Source: Halorubellus sp. JP-L1
Lineage (GTDB): Archaea > Halobacteriota > Halobacteria > Halobacteriales > Natrialbaceae
NCBI RefSeq assembly: GCF_011440375.1
Contig: NZ_JAAOIR010000001.1
Span: 310,001 to 374,000 of the forward strand
DNA: 64,000 nucleotides
Direction: 5' to 3'
Shown one piece after another: positions 33,504 to 41,323 of this stretch (positions within the stretch are counted from its first letter, which is position 1; each line of letters opens with the position of its first letter). The translations under genes were made by a program, and so were the position numbers. The notes under the pieces are model-generated. The model was not told the origin of the DNA. It ran no database searches and was given only the letters and a program-made list of their open reading frames with translations.

Positions 33504-33604
33504 CCCGCCCGCTCGCGTTCGGAAGCGAAGCCCGCCGGTCAGTCGGTCGGCGTCGCCCGCGAGTCGGGGAGTACTTTTGTCGTTCCCCGCCTTCCTGTCG
33601 GGAC

Positions 33605-35446
33605 ATGGCCTCGGTTCTCTCGGTGGCGTTCGCGCTCGCGGTTCTCCTCGTGGTTCTCGCATCGATCGTGGTCGTGGCACGCATCGACCGTCCCGCTGGT
33701 GCGTGGGGCGAGACGCTCCGGTCGCGGTTCGTGATGGGCGTCCCGTGGGGGACGCTCGTCGTCACCGGCCTCGTCCTGCTGTCGTACCTCGTTGTTCAGG
33801 ACGGGATCGCGCAGTGGCACGACCCCGTCACGATCCCGTTCCGGTCGTGGTCGTGGTTCTACCCGACGGGCGTCGCGTTCGCGTCGTTCACGCACGTCGG
33901 GCCCGGCCACCTCGTCGGGAACCTCATCGGGACCGTCCTGTTCGGCGGCCTCGCCGAGTACGCGTACGGGCACTTCCCGACGAAGCGCGGGTCCCAGTCG
34001 TTCGCGAGCGCCACCTCGAACCCGTTCGTGCGCGCGCTCGTCGTCTTCCCCGCCGCCGTACTCGTCGGGGGCGTCCTCCTGGCGGCGTTCGGGCTCGGGC
34101 CCGTCATCGGGTTCTCCGGCGTCGTGTTCGCGTTCGCCGGGTTCGCACTCGTCCGGTATCCGATGACCACGATCGTCCTCGCCCTCGGCGGCCAGGGACT
34201 CCTCAGCACGATATACCGCGCGCTCCAGGATCCCATCGTAACGGCCTCGGTCTCCCCGTCCGGGCCGTCCGCGCCGTGGTGGGCGGGCATCGCCATCCAG
34301 GGGCACGCGCTCGGCCTCCTCCTCGGCGTCGTCGCCGCCGCCGCAGTGTTCAGTCGCCGGAAGGAAGGGCCGTCCGCGCTCAGGTTGTACGCCGGCGTGC
34401 TCTTCTTCGGGATCTCGAAGTCCCTCTGGGCGATCTACTTCATCGAGTCCAGCGACCGGTTCGTGCTGTTCCGCGCACCCGGCGTCGTCGCCGTGTTCCT
34501 GCTCGCGACGCTCGTCGCCGCCGCCGTCGCCAGCCGCGGCAACGGCACCGCGAACCCGCTACGCGCGCTCGAGGGCACCGGCTCGACGTGGCGGACGCTC
34601 TCGCTCGTCGCGCTCGTCGTCGTGTTCGGCATCGTCGCCGGCATGGCGCTCCCGACGAAGCTCAACACCGCACAGACCGACTCGGTCCCCGGCGAGAACC
34701 CCGTCGACGTCCGGGACTACACCGTCACGTACGCCGAGGACACCGAGTACTCGCTCGTCTCCGCCGTCGAAGTCCCGTTCGTCGACCTGCCGACGGAGAA
34801 CGTCACCGCGTCGGGCGTCATCGTCGTCAGCGAAGCCAGGGGCGTCTGGTATCCCGTCGTCTCGAAGCAACAACTCGCGTTCCGCGGGCAGCGACAGGTC
34901 GGCGTCGGGGGCGTGACGTGGCGCGACTCAGTGCGGGCGATCCGCCGCGGCTGGTCCACGCAGGGCGGGGGAACCACGTACAAGGTGTGGCTCCAGCACC
35001 CCGAGGATCGGCCTCGACTCGCGTTCACGGCCGACCCGGCGACCGCCGAACCGATACTGGACGGGAAGAACGTCAGCGTCGCACCGGCCGCGGGCGGGTT
35101 CGACGTCGTCGTCTCGCGGAACAACTCGACGCTCGCGCGCGCCGGCATGCCGTCGGCGGACGGGAACGTGACCGTCGCCGGCATCACGTTCGACCGAGCG
35201 GGCCGGCACGTGTACGCCGTCGTGAACCACACGCGCGTGAAGGTGTTCACGAAAGAGCAGTACGGTCGGAATCGCGCGTCTGCGATCGGTCCCGGTCCCG
35301 CCGACCTGGTCTACGTCGACCAGTCGATCCGGTACGCCTCCGCGTCTACGACCGCGCGGTCCGCGTCGTGGAACTCGAACTGGTTGTCGACGTCCAGTTC
35401 CACGGCGAAGGCGTCGGTCACCTCGCCGCCGGCGTCGGCGACGTAG
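33605..35446 (+). CDS. Rhomboid-family intramembrane protease with C-terminal extracytoplasmic domain
   Basis: 613 residues. The rhomboid core has HLVGN (His102, Asn106), catalytic Ser171 in GFSGVVFAFAG and catalytic His234 in GHALGLLLG, plus about nine membrane segments up to ~360. A beta-rich domain follows (~370-560: DYTVTYAEDTEYSLVSAVEVPF, GGFDVVVSRNNSTLARAGMP). Sequence with family character ends near KVFTKEQYG (~570). The last ~45 residues are Ser/Thr/Ala-rich because the frame runs 136 bp into the oppositely oriented METTL5-like gene. An ancestral stop may have been lost. The protease probably cleaves membrane-anchored substrates. Confidence 0.82.
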   Translation: MASVLSVAFALAVLLVVLASIVVVARIDRPAGAWGETLRSRFVMGVPWGTLVVTGLVLLSYLVVQDGIAQWHDPVTIPFRSWSWFYPTGVAFASFTHVGPGHLVGNLIGTVLFGGLAEYAYGHFPTKRGSQSFASATSNPFVRALVVFPAAVLVGGVLLAAFGLGPVIGFSGVVFAFAGFALVRYPMTTIVLALGGQGLLSTIYRALQDPIVTASVSPSGPSAPWWAGIAIQGHALGLLLGVVAAAAVFSRRKEGPSALRLYAGVLFFGISKSLWAIYFIESSDRFVLFRAPGVVAVFLLATLVAAAVASRGNGTANPLRALEGTGSTWRTLSLVALVVVFGIVAGMALPTKLNTAQTDSVPGENPVDVRDYTVTYAEDTEYSLVSAVEVPFVDLPTENVTASGVIVVSEARGVWYPVVSKQQLAFRGQRQVGVGGVTWRDSVRAIRRGWSTQGGGTTYKVWLQHPEDRPRLAFTADPATAEPILDGKNVSVAPAAGGFDVVVSRNNSTLARAGMPSADGNVTVAGITFDRAGRHVYAVVNHTRVKVFTKEQYGRNRASAIGPGPADLVYVDQSIRYASASTTARSASWNSNWLSTSSSTAKASVTSPPASAT

Positions 35447-35934
35447 GACTCGACGAACTCGCGACTCCCGGCGTTGTGGACGGTGTAGGAGACGCTCGCG
35501 ACGGCCGCGATCTGGTCGAGGAACGCGCGGTCGGCGTGCTCGTTCCCGTCCTGTGCGCCGAATGGCGGATTCGAGAGGACGACGACGTCGGAGACGTCGA
35601 GTGGGAGGTCGGTGGCGTCGCCGACGACCCACTCGACCTCGGCGGTCGCACCGACTCGACTGGCATTCTCGCGAGCGGTTCGGAGCGGTGCGGGGTCGAC
35701 GTCGACGCCAATGACGCGACGTGGGCCGCGGAGTGCGGCGGCGAGTGCGAGCATTCCGGTGCCGGCGCCGAGGTCGAGGACGTTCGCGTCCGCGAAGTCG
35801 CCGCGTTCGTCGGCGACGTGGACGAGCGAGGCGGCGACTTCGGCGGACGTTGCGTACTGTTCCAGAGACGCGGTCGGGTCCTGGAAGTCCTGGACGACGC
35901 CGAGCCGGCGTGCGAGCGCGCGACGTGTTCCCAT
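35311..35934 (-). CDS. METTL5-like N6-adenine RNA methyltransferase
   Basis: 207 residues. SAM-binding motif I is VLDLGAGTGMLALAAAL (53-69), followed by GVDVDPAPL and the catalytic NPPFG motif (122-126), characteristic of the METTL5/HemK-like group that methylates adenine N6 in rRNA. The flanking N-terminal QDPTASLEQYATSAEVAASLV is typical of the archaeal METTL5 family (LEQY.T....A). It lies 7 nt downstream of a small conserved gene and is likely co-transcribed with it. Its 3' 136 bp overlap antiparallel with the end of the rhomboid gene. Confidence 0.85.
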   Translation of the reverse strand: MGTRRALARRLGVVQDFQDPTASLEQYATSAEVAASLVHVADERGDFADANVLDLGAGTGMLALAAALRGPRRVIGVDVDPAPLRTARENASRVGATAEVEWVVGDATDLPLDVSDVVVLSNPPFGAQDGNEHADRAFLDQIAAVASVSYTVHNAGSREFVESYVADAGGEVTDAFAVELDVDNQFEFHDADRAVVDAEAYRIDWST

Positions 35935-35941
35935 CGCTCGA

Positions 35942-36346
35942 CTACTCGTCGTCGAGCGTGATGGGTGCGTCGAGTTCGAACGCGAGGCCCTCGCGGCGTG
36001 CACGTTCGGCACAGGCGGCGAGCGCGGGCCGGACCTTCTCGGCGTCCGGGACGCTGTCGCACGTGACGGTGACGCTGCTCGCGCCGAGGAACGCGGCGGC
36101 GCGGACGTGGCCGCGGATGCGGTCGGCTTCGTCCTGCGTGGCAAGCGAGCAGTCGTCGTCGAAGCACGCCCGGATGTCGAGCGCGGACGGGGCGTACCCC
36201 TCGGTGGCGAGTTCGCGCTTCAGGTCTCGGAGGTACTCTGGCGCGGTCGATTCGAGCGTGTCCGCTTCGATGCGGACTGGAGTGACGTCTTCGGGGCGAC
36301 AGCGTTCGATGGTCCGTTCGACGTTGGGCGTGGGACTCGCACTCAT
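35942..36346 (-). CDS. Conserved haloarchaeal hypothetical protein upstream of the METTL5-like gene
   Basis: 134 residues from ATG 36346 (MSASPTPNVERTIERC). It appears to be a compact alpha/beta protein: VRIEADTLESTAPEYLRDLKRELATEGYAP, then LDIRACFDDDCSLATQDEADRIRGHVRAAAFLGASSVTVTCDSV. Two cysteines (CFDDDC) are notable but no full zinc site is present. No known domain was recognised. The tight spacing with the METTL5-like gene suggests a role in rRNA or tRNA modification, but that is association only. AT-rich promoter sequence precedes it (around 36355-36385). Confidence 0.65.
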   Translation of the reverse strand: MSASPTPNVERTIERCRPEDVTPVRIEADTLESTAPEYLRDLKRELATEGYAPSALDIRACFDDDCSLATQDEADRIRGHVRAAAFLGASSVTVTCDSVPDAEKVRPALAACAERARREGLAFELDAPITLDDE

Positions 36347-36467
36347 TCTACCACTGCATACATACTGGGTATACAAAAGACTTTGTTTATGCTCAGTAGT
36401 AATTCTTGAGCAGGTGTCTCGGTCGATTCAGTTACGGATTACCGACCCGTGAGAGAATGGAACACAC

Positions 36468-36475
36468 TTATTATT
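36468..36475 (+). promoter_or_regulatory. TATA-like box for the zinc-ribbon acidic protein gene
   Basis: TTATTATT at 36468-36475 is centred about 25 nt upstream of ATG 36496, matching a leaderless archaeal promoter and supporting that ATG over the longer upstream frame. Confidence 0.55.
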
Positions 36476-36495
36476 GCGGCATTGAACGTTCTTGT

Positions 36496-37146
36496 ATGAA
36501 CGATTGCCCACGCTGTGGCTCTCCCCTGAGCCACTACGCCCTCGCAGACGGGGAAGCGTACGGCTGTGACTCCTGTGGGTGGGTGGGGGTCGACGTGGAG
36601 CACCGGAGCAAACCGGCGAAACTCGAATCCTGGCACGACGCCATCACGCGCTTCGAAGCCAAGTTCGCCGCCAACGGCAACGACGACGCCGTGCGCAACC
36701 TCGAACGCGTCCGCGACTCCGTCCCCGTCCCCGCAGACGAACCCGAAGGCGAACCCGAACCGATCGTCGACCGGGTCCCCGCCGACGCCGACGCCGACAC
36801 AGAAGCCGACGCCGCCGACACCGATGAACCCGACGACGAAGACGACCCCGTCGAACACGACGGCGTCGAGGAACGTCCCGAAGCGGACGAAGACGACGTC
36901 GCGTCGACCGACGATGATCCGAGCGACGCGACAGCCGACGGAGCGACCGATACCGGCGGCAGGGACGACCCCGACGAATCGGCCGATATGGTCAACGAGG
37001 ACGACTCCGACGGAGCGACCGATACCGGCGGCGAGGAAGCCTCGCATGGGGCCGACGGACAGGACGACCAGGACGGCGAGCGCGAGGTCGATGCGGACGA
37101 CTCGAACGACGGCATCGAGGAAGACGCCCAACCCGAAGCCGCCTGA
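36496..37146 (+). CDS. Zinc-ribbon protein with long acidic tail
   Basis: 216 residues from ATG 36496. The first 40 residues hold a zinc ribbon with CPRC and CDSC pairs (MNDCPRCGSPLSHYALADG then YGCDSCGWVGVDVE). A short conserved segment follows (SKPAKLESWHDAITRFEAKF). From ~85 on the sequence is almost entirely Asp/Glu/Thr/Ala low complexity, with two near-repeats of DGATDTGG. Such proteins may bind nucleic acid or protein through the ribbon; the function is unknown. It is convergent with the salactin-like gene and lies within the same cluster. Confidence 0.72.
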   Translation: MNDCPRCGSPLSHYALADGEAYGCDSCGWVGVDVEHRSKPAKLESWHDAITRFEAKFAANGNDDAVRNLERVRDSVPVPADEPEGEPEPIVDRVPADADADTEADAADTDEPDDEDDPVEHDGVEERPEADEDDVASTDDDPSDATADGATDTGGRDDPDESADMVNEDDSDGATDTGGEEASHGADGQDDQDGEREVDADDSNDGIEEDAQPEAA

Positions 37147-37307
37147 TCGACCGCATCGTCCCACCGACCGGGTTTCTCCACGTACTCAGGACTCATCGTC
37201 GTCGCGTCGCTACGCGCTGTCGAAAATGCGGAAAGAGACCGCGACGTCGCAGCGACCGGCACGTCACGACCGACCCGTCGTCTCAGTCGACGCGGCGTCG
37301 TGGAGGC

Positions 37308-38333
37308 TTACTCGTCCGCCGCAGCCGCTTCGGCTTCCTGCTCGTCCTCGTCGACGTCCTCGTCGGAGCGCGCGGCGACGAGGCCACCGCGTGCGACCGA
37401 GTACAGGGGCTCGCTCGCGTGGTGGACGCCACTGATCGAGAACGGGATGTTCGCGTCCTCGAGGTGGTCGCGGAACAGCGCCTCGAACCCGTTCGGGCTG
37501 GACGTCCCGCCCGTGACGACGACCGGTACGTCGAGGCCCTCCTCGATGTCCTCCTCGTCGACCTCCTTGACGACGTTCTGGATGACGTAATCGAGCAAGT
37601 TCTCGTAGTAGATCGAGAGTGCGCCCTCGACGCCACCGACGTCCGTCGTGAAGTCCAGTTCGAAGTCGCTCTCCTTGACGCTCGTGACCTTGTCCACGGG
37701 CGTTCCGGTCGCCTGCGCGGCCTGCTCGTCCACCCAGTCGCCACCGCGAGCGACGGAGAACTTCATGACCGGGACCGCGTAGTACGCGAGACAGACGTTC
37801 GTCATGCCCGCGCCGAAGCTGATGCCCAGCCCCGTGAAGTTGTTGTCCGCGAGCTCGCTGTAGATGACGGCCATCCCCTCGTTGATGGGTTCGGCGTCGT
37901 ACCCCATGTTGTCGAGGAAGCTCTCGATCGTCTTCTGGTGGTAGAGTGTCGAGAGCTCCGAGTCGATCGGGTCCGCGGGCACGGAGAAGTAGAGCTTCTC
38001 GTCGGGATAACTGGGTTCGCCGACGACCTGCTCGATGATGAGCTTCATCATCGGGATCGCGGACTTCTCCTGACTGGAGAGGATCCCGTGCTTCATCGGG
38101 CGCCGCGTGTTCTTGTTGAAGATATTTGCAAAGTTCAGTGCGTCGTCACCGACGACGTACACCTTGTCGTCCTTTCGGATGTGGAGGACTTCCGACCGGC
38201 TGAGCATCTGCTCGGCCATGTCGGAGTACTCGATCTCCACGAAGGAGTTTCGTTGCTGGACGAAAACCGTGTCGCTACCATCCTGTTGTGCGGACAGGAT
38301 GTTCATCGTGCCGACGTCTAGGCCTTTAGCCAT
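37308..38333 (-). CDS. Salactin-like actin homologue
   Basis: 341 residues. The protein begins [18 protein letters not shown], with the actin-fold phosphate-1 region (LDVGTMN), and continues with [25 protein letters not shown], the second-domain block [22 protein letters not shown] (phosphate-2) and [21 protein letters not shown] (adenosine motif). This matches the haloarchaeal actin homologue described as salactin in Halobacterium salinarum, a dynamically unstable filament implicated in DNA partitioning when DNA is scarce. The last ~25 residues are acidic/Ala-rich. A strong TATA box lies 23-31 nt upstream. The neighbouring membrane protein and MBF1 genes lie upstream on the same strand. Confidence 0.85.
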   Translation of the reverse strand: MAKGLDVGTMNILSAQQDGSDTVFVQQRNSFVEIEYSDMAEQMLSRSEVLHIRKDDKVYVVGDDALNFANIFNKNTRRPMKHGILSSQEKSAIPMMKLIIEQVVGEPSYPDEKLYFSVPADPIDSELSTLYHQKTIESFLDNMGYDAEPINEGMAVIYSELADNNFTGLGISFGAGMTNVCLAYYAVPVMKFSVARGGDWVDEQAAQATGTPVDKVTSVKESDFELDFTTDVGGVEGALSIYYENLLDYVIQNVVKEVDEEDIEEGLDVPVVVTGGTSSPNGFEALFRDHLEDANIPFSISGVHHASEPLYSVARGGLVAARSDEDVDEDEQEAEAAAADE

Positions 38334-38355
38334 ATTTGCCCATGTACCCCATCGG

Positions 38356-38364
38356 ATAATAAAA
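38356..38364 (-). promoter_or_regulatory. TATA box of the salactin-like gene
   Basis: On the minus strand TTTTATTAT occupies 38364-38356, its nearest edge 23 nt before ATG 38333. It is one of the clearest promoters in the window and indicates that the salactin-like gene has its own leaderless transcript. Confidence 0.6.
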
Positions 38365-38434
38365 CTATGTGAATTTATTTCAACAGGTAGAGTGTTAGTA
38401 TTAATTATGGCCTACCAGAAGCCCCAGCGGGCGA

Positions 38435-39400
38435 CTAGGCCAGTCCTAACGCTCGCTTCACGCGGGTCCACACGCCCTCGTTCTTCGCCGCGACACCCCC
38501 GGTGCCACTGCCGCCAGCTGCGGCGTCCTTCTCCGCCTGTTCGCGCTTCCGACGCTCGCGGAGTTCCTTCAGCTTCGACGTCTGGTCGTCGACCGTCGAC
38601 TCGGAGCGCGCCGTCTTCTTCTCGCCGCCCTTCATCGCCTTCAGCGAATCGATCTGTGAATCGACGCCCGAGGACCGCGTCGTCTTCGCCATCCCACCGG
38701 AGAGCGTCGTCCCCTCCATGTCCGCGTCCGAACTGAAGCTCAGGTTCCGGTTCTCCGAGCGCTCGACGCCACCCCAGGACAGCTCGACGTCCGACATCGC
38801 GTCCTCGATGTCGGCCTCGATCTCCGCGTCCGAAATGGTGTCGTCTTCGTCCTCGTCCTCCTCCATCGGCTGGATGTCGGCAGGCCCCGGTTGCTGGTGG
38901 CGCTCCAGCTGGTCCGCGATGAGCGCCGCGCCAGTCGACCCGACGACGAGCAACAGCCCGATCGCGTACAGGCCGACGACGGCGAGCGTCGTCCCCGTCC
39001 CGCCCTCGTTCCACGATCCCGGGTACGCCGTCCAGAACCAGCCGACGGCAATCAGGTTGATGAAGGCACCCGTTCCGGCGGCGTACACCGCGCGGTCCTC
39101 AACGGGCAGGAGGACGACGACGCCCGTGATGAGCGCCGGCAACGCGAGCATCCCGGTCGCGAACGCGTACTCCGACCACAGCCAGTACGCGTCCGTTCCG
39201 TGCTCCAGTACGCCGAAGCTAACGACGGTGAGCACCAGCGCCAGGACGCCCATCCCGACGCCCGTGAAGAACAGGCCGAACCCGAGGTAGACGTCCGTGT
39301 CCTCCTCGGGTTCGCCGACGTATCGCTCGTAGAGGTCGTAGAGGACGTTGTCCGGGACGTCGCCCGCGGACTCGTCCTCCTCGATGTCCTCGGTAGGCAT
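38435..39400 (-). CDS. Four-helix membrane protein with acidic cytoplasmic tail (DUF7139-like), salactin neighbour
   Basis: 321 residues. The N-terminal ~40 residues are acidic with VLYDLYERYVGEPEEDTDVYLGFGLFF. Membrane segments fall at about 42-65, 73-95, 104-118 and 136-160. The second half is cytoplasmic: acidic (MEEDEDEDDTISDAEIEADIEDAMSDVELSWGG), then basic with charged helix (TSKLKELRERRKREQAEKD), ending EGVWTRVKRALGLA. The terminal basic amphipathic segment resembles the ends of three acidic proteins at 56-60 kb. Its place between the salactin-like and MBF1 genes suggests a membrane partner of that locus. Function is not established. Confidence 0.68.
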   Translation of the reverse strand: MPTEDIEEDESAGDVPDNVLYDLYERYVGEPEEDTDVYLGFGLFFTGVGMGVLALVLTVVSFGVLEHGTDAYWLWSEYAFATGMLALPALITGVVVLLPVEDRAVYAAGTGAFINLIAVGWFWTAYPGSWNEGGTGTTLAVVGLYAIGLLLVVGSTGAALIADQLERHQQPGPADIQPMEEDEDEDDTISDAEIEADIEDAMSDVELSWGGVERSENRNLSFSSDADMEGTTLSGGMAKTTRSSGVDSQIDSLKAMKGGEKKTARSESTVDDQTSKLKELRERRKREQAEKDAAAGGSGTGGVAAKNEGVWTRVKRALGLA

Positions 39401-39495
39401 TGCCTATTGGTACACCCCCCACTGCCATGATTGTTTGGTTAACAGTTCGGAACTTGAAAAAAGACGGCGTCAGACGTCCCGCCGTCGGCGACTCT

Positions 39496-40029
39496 CTAAT
39501 CCTTCCGCTTGACGACGTCACCGAGCGTCGTCGTCGTCGACGACCCGCCGTCCCAGTCCTCGTCCTCCGCAGAGGACCCGCCGGCGTCGAGGTCGATGCC
39601 GAGTCCGCTCTCGAGTTTCGACTGGACGCTATCGCTCGGGAGCGTGTCGCCGCGCTCGATCTTCCGGATGAGACTCGCCTTCTCGTTGAGTTCGTTCGCG
39701 AGATCGGCCTGACTCAGGCCCTTCTTCTCGCGAGCCTGACGAATCCGTTCGTCGTAGTCCTGGGCGAGTTCGCCCATGTCGTCGAACATGTCCCGGCGGC
39801 GTTGACTCCCACTCGAGGAGCCCGACGACCCGGAGGAGCGACCGCTCGACGAGGAAGAGCTCGACGACGAGGACCCCGTGGAGTACTTCGTGGACGTGCT
39901 CGATTTCTGCTGAGTCTTCACTTCCGTTCCGAAGTCGGCGCACTCCGAACAGACGTCCAGTTCGGCGCCTTCGACCTTCACCGTCTTCGGGTCCGACGTA
40001 TCGGCACCACACATCTCGCACTGAACCAT
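39496..40029 (-). CDS. mbf1: Multiprotein bridging factor 1 homologue (MBF1)
   Basis: 177 residues from ATG 40029. The N-terminal zinc ribbon has Cys4, Cys7, Cys27 and Cys30 (VQCEMCGAD...DVCSECADFG). A Ser-rich linker (~50-80, a run of about a dozen serines) leads to the Cro/C1-type HTH (YDERIRQAREKKGLSQADLANELNEKASLIRKIERGDTLPS). This domain order is standard for archaeal MBF1, a transcription or translation-associated factor. A TATA box precedes it, so it is likely expressed separately from the pgsA-type gene ending about 50 nt upstream. Confidence 0.92.
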   Translation of the reverse strand: MVQCEMCGADTSDPKTVKVEGAELDVCSECADFGTEVKTQQKSSTSTKYSTGSSSSSSSSSSGRSSGSSGSSSGSQRRRDMFDDMGELAQDYDERIRQAREKKGLSQADLANELNEKASLIRKIERGDTLPSDSVQSKLESGLGIDLDAGGSSAEDEDWDGGSSTTTTLGDVVKRKD

Positions 40030-40052
40030 ACCCGACCTTACTCGCGGCCGCG

Positions 40053-40059
40053 TATAAAA
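40053..40059 (-). promoter_or_regulatory. TATA box of the MBF1 gene
   Basis: TTTTATA on the minus strand (40059-40053), 23 nt before ATG 40029, in an otherwise GC-rich gap. It implies a leaderless transcript starting at or near the ATG. Confidence 0.55.
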
Positions 40060-40077
40060 CATGCGCCCCCCGGCGGT

Positions 40078-40698
40078 CTATTCCAGCCGCGACCAGGCGC
40101 CCCAGAACCGCTGGACTGCGGTGACGTGTCCGACGACCGCGAAGACGACGAGCAGCCAGCCGACGAGCGTCAGCCCGTACAGTTGCGTTGGGTAGACGGC
40201 GACGGCGAGACCGACGACGCCGGCGAGCGCGAGACGGTCTGCACGGCCGAGGACGCCTGCATAGACGCGGTCGAGACCGACGGCCTGAGCTTGCGTCCCG
40301 AGGTAGGACGTGAGGAGGACGCCGGTGACGGCGGCGAGTCCGAGGTCGTACCGGTCGATGCCGGCAGCGAGGCCGGCGATGATCGCGACGTCGGCGTACC
40401 GGTCGAGGACGTGATCCAGGAGGTCGCCGCCGTCGCTCGCGACGTCCTGTTCGCGGGCGAGCGCGCCGTCGACGACGTCCAGCCAGCCGTTCATGGCGAC
40501 GCAGACCGCGCCGACGGCGTACGCGAGCGAGGCGTCCGCGACTGCGGGCCCGGCGTACCAGTAGAGGCCGCCGGCGGCGAGCGCGAGCGCGAACGCGACG
40601 ACGCTGACGCCGTCGGGACTCAGTCCGAGCGCTTGCGCGGCGCGGACCCACGGGTCGAGGAGGCGCGTTATCTTGGGGCGGAGCTGGTCGAGGGTCAT
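40078..40698 (-). CDS. CDP-alcohol phosphatidyltransferase (archaetidyl-lipid synthase type)
   Basis: 206 residues and about six membrane helices. The class signature is complete: D-x2-DG-x2-AR-x7-9-G-x3-D-x3-D in WLDVVDGALAREQDVASDGGDLLDHVLDRYAD, with Asp74, Asp77, Asp95 and Asp99 as metal ligands. It attaches a polar alcohol (inositol phosphate, glycerol phosphate or serine) to CDP-archaeol in membrane lipid synthesis; which one is undetermined. The ATG overlaps the stop of a 15-codon micro-ORF that links it to the adenylate-kinase-like gene, and GGTGAG 9-14 nt upstream may be the ribosome-binding site. Confidence 0.88.
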   Translation of the reverse strand: MTLDQLRPKITRLLDPWVRAAQALGLSPDGVSVVAFALALAAGGLYWYAGPAVADASLAYAVGAVCVAMNGWLDVVDGALAREQDVASDGGDLLDHVLDRYADVAIIAGLAAGIDRYDLGLAAVTGVLLTSYLGTQAQAVGLDRVYAGVLGRADRLALAGVVGLAVAVYPTQLYGLTLVGWLLVVFAVVGHVTAVQRFWGAWSRLE

Positions 40699-40742
40699 CG
40701 GCGCGGACTCACCGCGTTCGAGGCTGGTCGCGGTCGGATCAT
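40695..40742 (-). CDS. Bridging micro-ORF between the adenylate-kinase-like and phosphatidyltransferase genes
   Basis: 15 codons, MIRPRPASNAVSPRR. The ATG (40742-40740) overlaps the upstream gene's TGA (ATGA) and its own TGA (40697-40695) overlaps the phosphatidyltransferase ATG (ATGA). It fills the whole 40-nt gap. The product is basic, unlike normal proteins of this organism, so the peptide itself is probably irrelevant and the ribosome handover is the likely point. Translation is inferred. Confidence 0.45.
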   Translation of the reverse strand: MIRPRPASNAVSPRR

Positions 40743-41323
40743 AGGTATTCGATGTAGTCGACGGTGCCGGCGCTGGGTTCGCGGTCGCCGCCGACGACGG
40801 CGGCGATGGCGTCCGCGACGGCCTCTGGCGTCCGGTCGGTCGTCTCGATCTCGTACACGGAGTCGGTACCGTGGGCGTCGACGCTCTCGCCGAGGACGAC
40901 GTCGAGCGCTTCGCTCTCGGCGTTCTCCACGGCCTTCGCGTCGGGTTCGCCGCGGTCGGCGAGTCGCTCCGCCAGCGTCTCGGGATGACACCGGAGGACG
41001 ACGACGCGGTCGAGCGCGAGGTGATGTGCGAGGTGCGAGTCGAGGACGACGACGCTCGCGTCGGTCGCGCCGACGTGGTCGTCCACCCACGCGGCGAGCG
41101 CGTCCAGGTCGACGACGACGCTGTCCCGTTCCTCGTCGACGTCGTCGTAGAGCTCCGCGTCCTGCACGACGTCGTTCAGGTGCACGACGTCGACGCTTCC
41201 GCTGTCGATGCCGGCGTACTCGCCAGCGTCGACGCGTTCGCGGAACCGGTCGGTCGCGGTCGACTTCCCGGTGCCGGGCGTCCCAGTCACGCCAACGCGG
41301 GTCGGGTCGTCGCTGCCGGTCAC
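40739..41323 (-). CDS. Adenylate-kinase-like NTPase (AK6/Fap7 family)
   Basis: 194 residues, GTG start overlapping the hisC stop (GTGA). P-loop GTPGTGKST (14-22), then VVHLNDVVQDAELYDDVDEERDSVVVDLDAL, a segment characteristic of the AK6/Fap7 group, and VLDSHLAHHLALDRVVVLRCHPETLAERLADRG carrying the lid/base-binding residues. AK6/Fap7 binds RPS14 and works in late 18S/16S rRNA maturation as well as phosphorylating AMP. Placement between hisC and a lipid synthase gene is a conserved haloarchaeal order. Confidence 0.85.
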   Translation of the reverse strand: MTGSDDPTRVGVTGTPGTGKSTATDRFRERVDAGEYAGIDSGSVDVVHLNDVVQDAELYDDVDEERDSVVVDLDALAAWVDDHVGATDASVVVLDSHLAHHLALDRVVVLRCHPETLAERLADRGEPDAKAVENAESEALDVVLGESVDAHGTDSVYEIETTDRTPEAVADAIAAVVGGDREPSAGTVDYIEYL

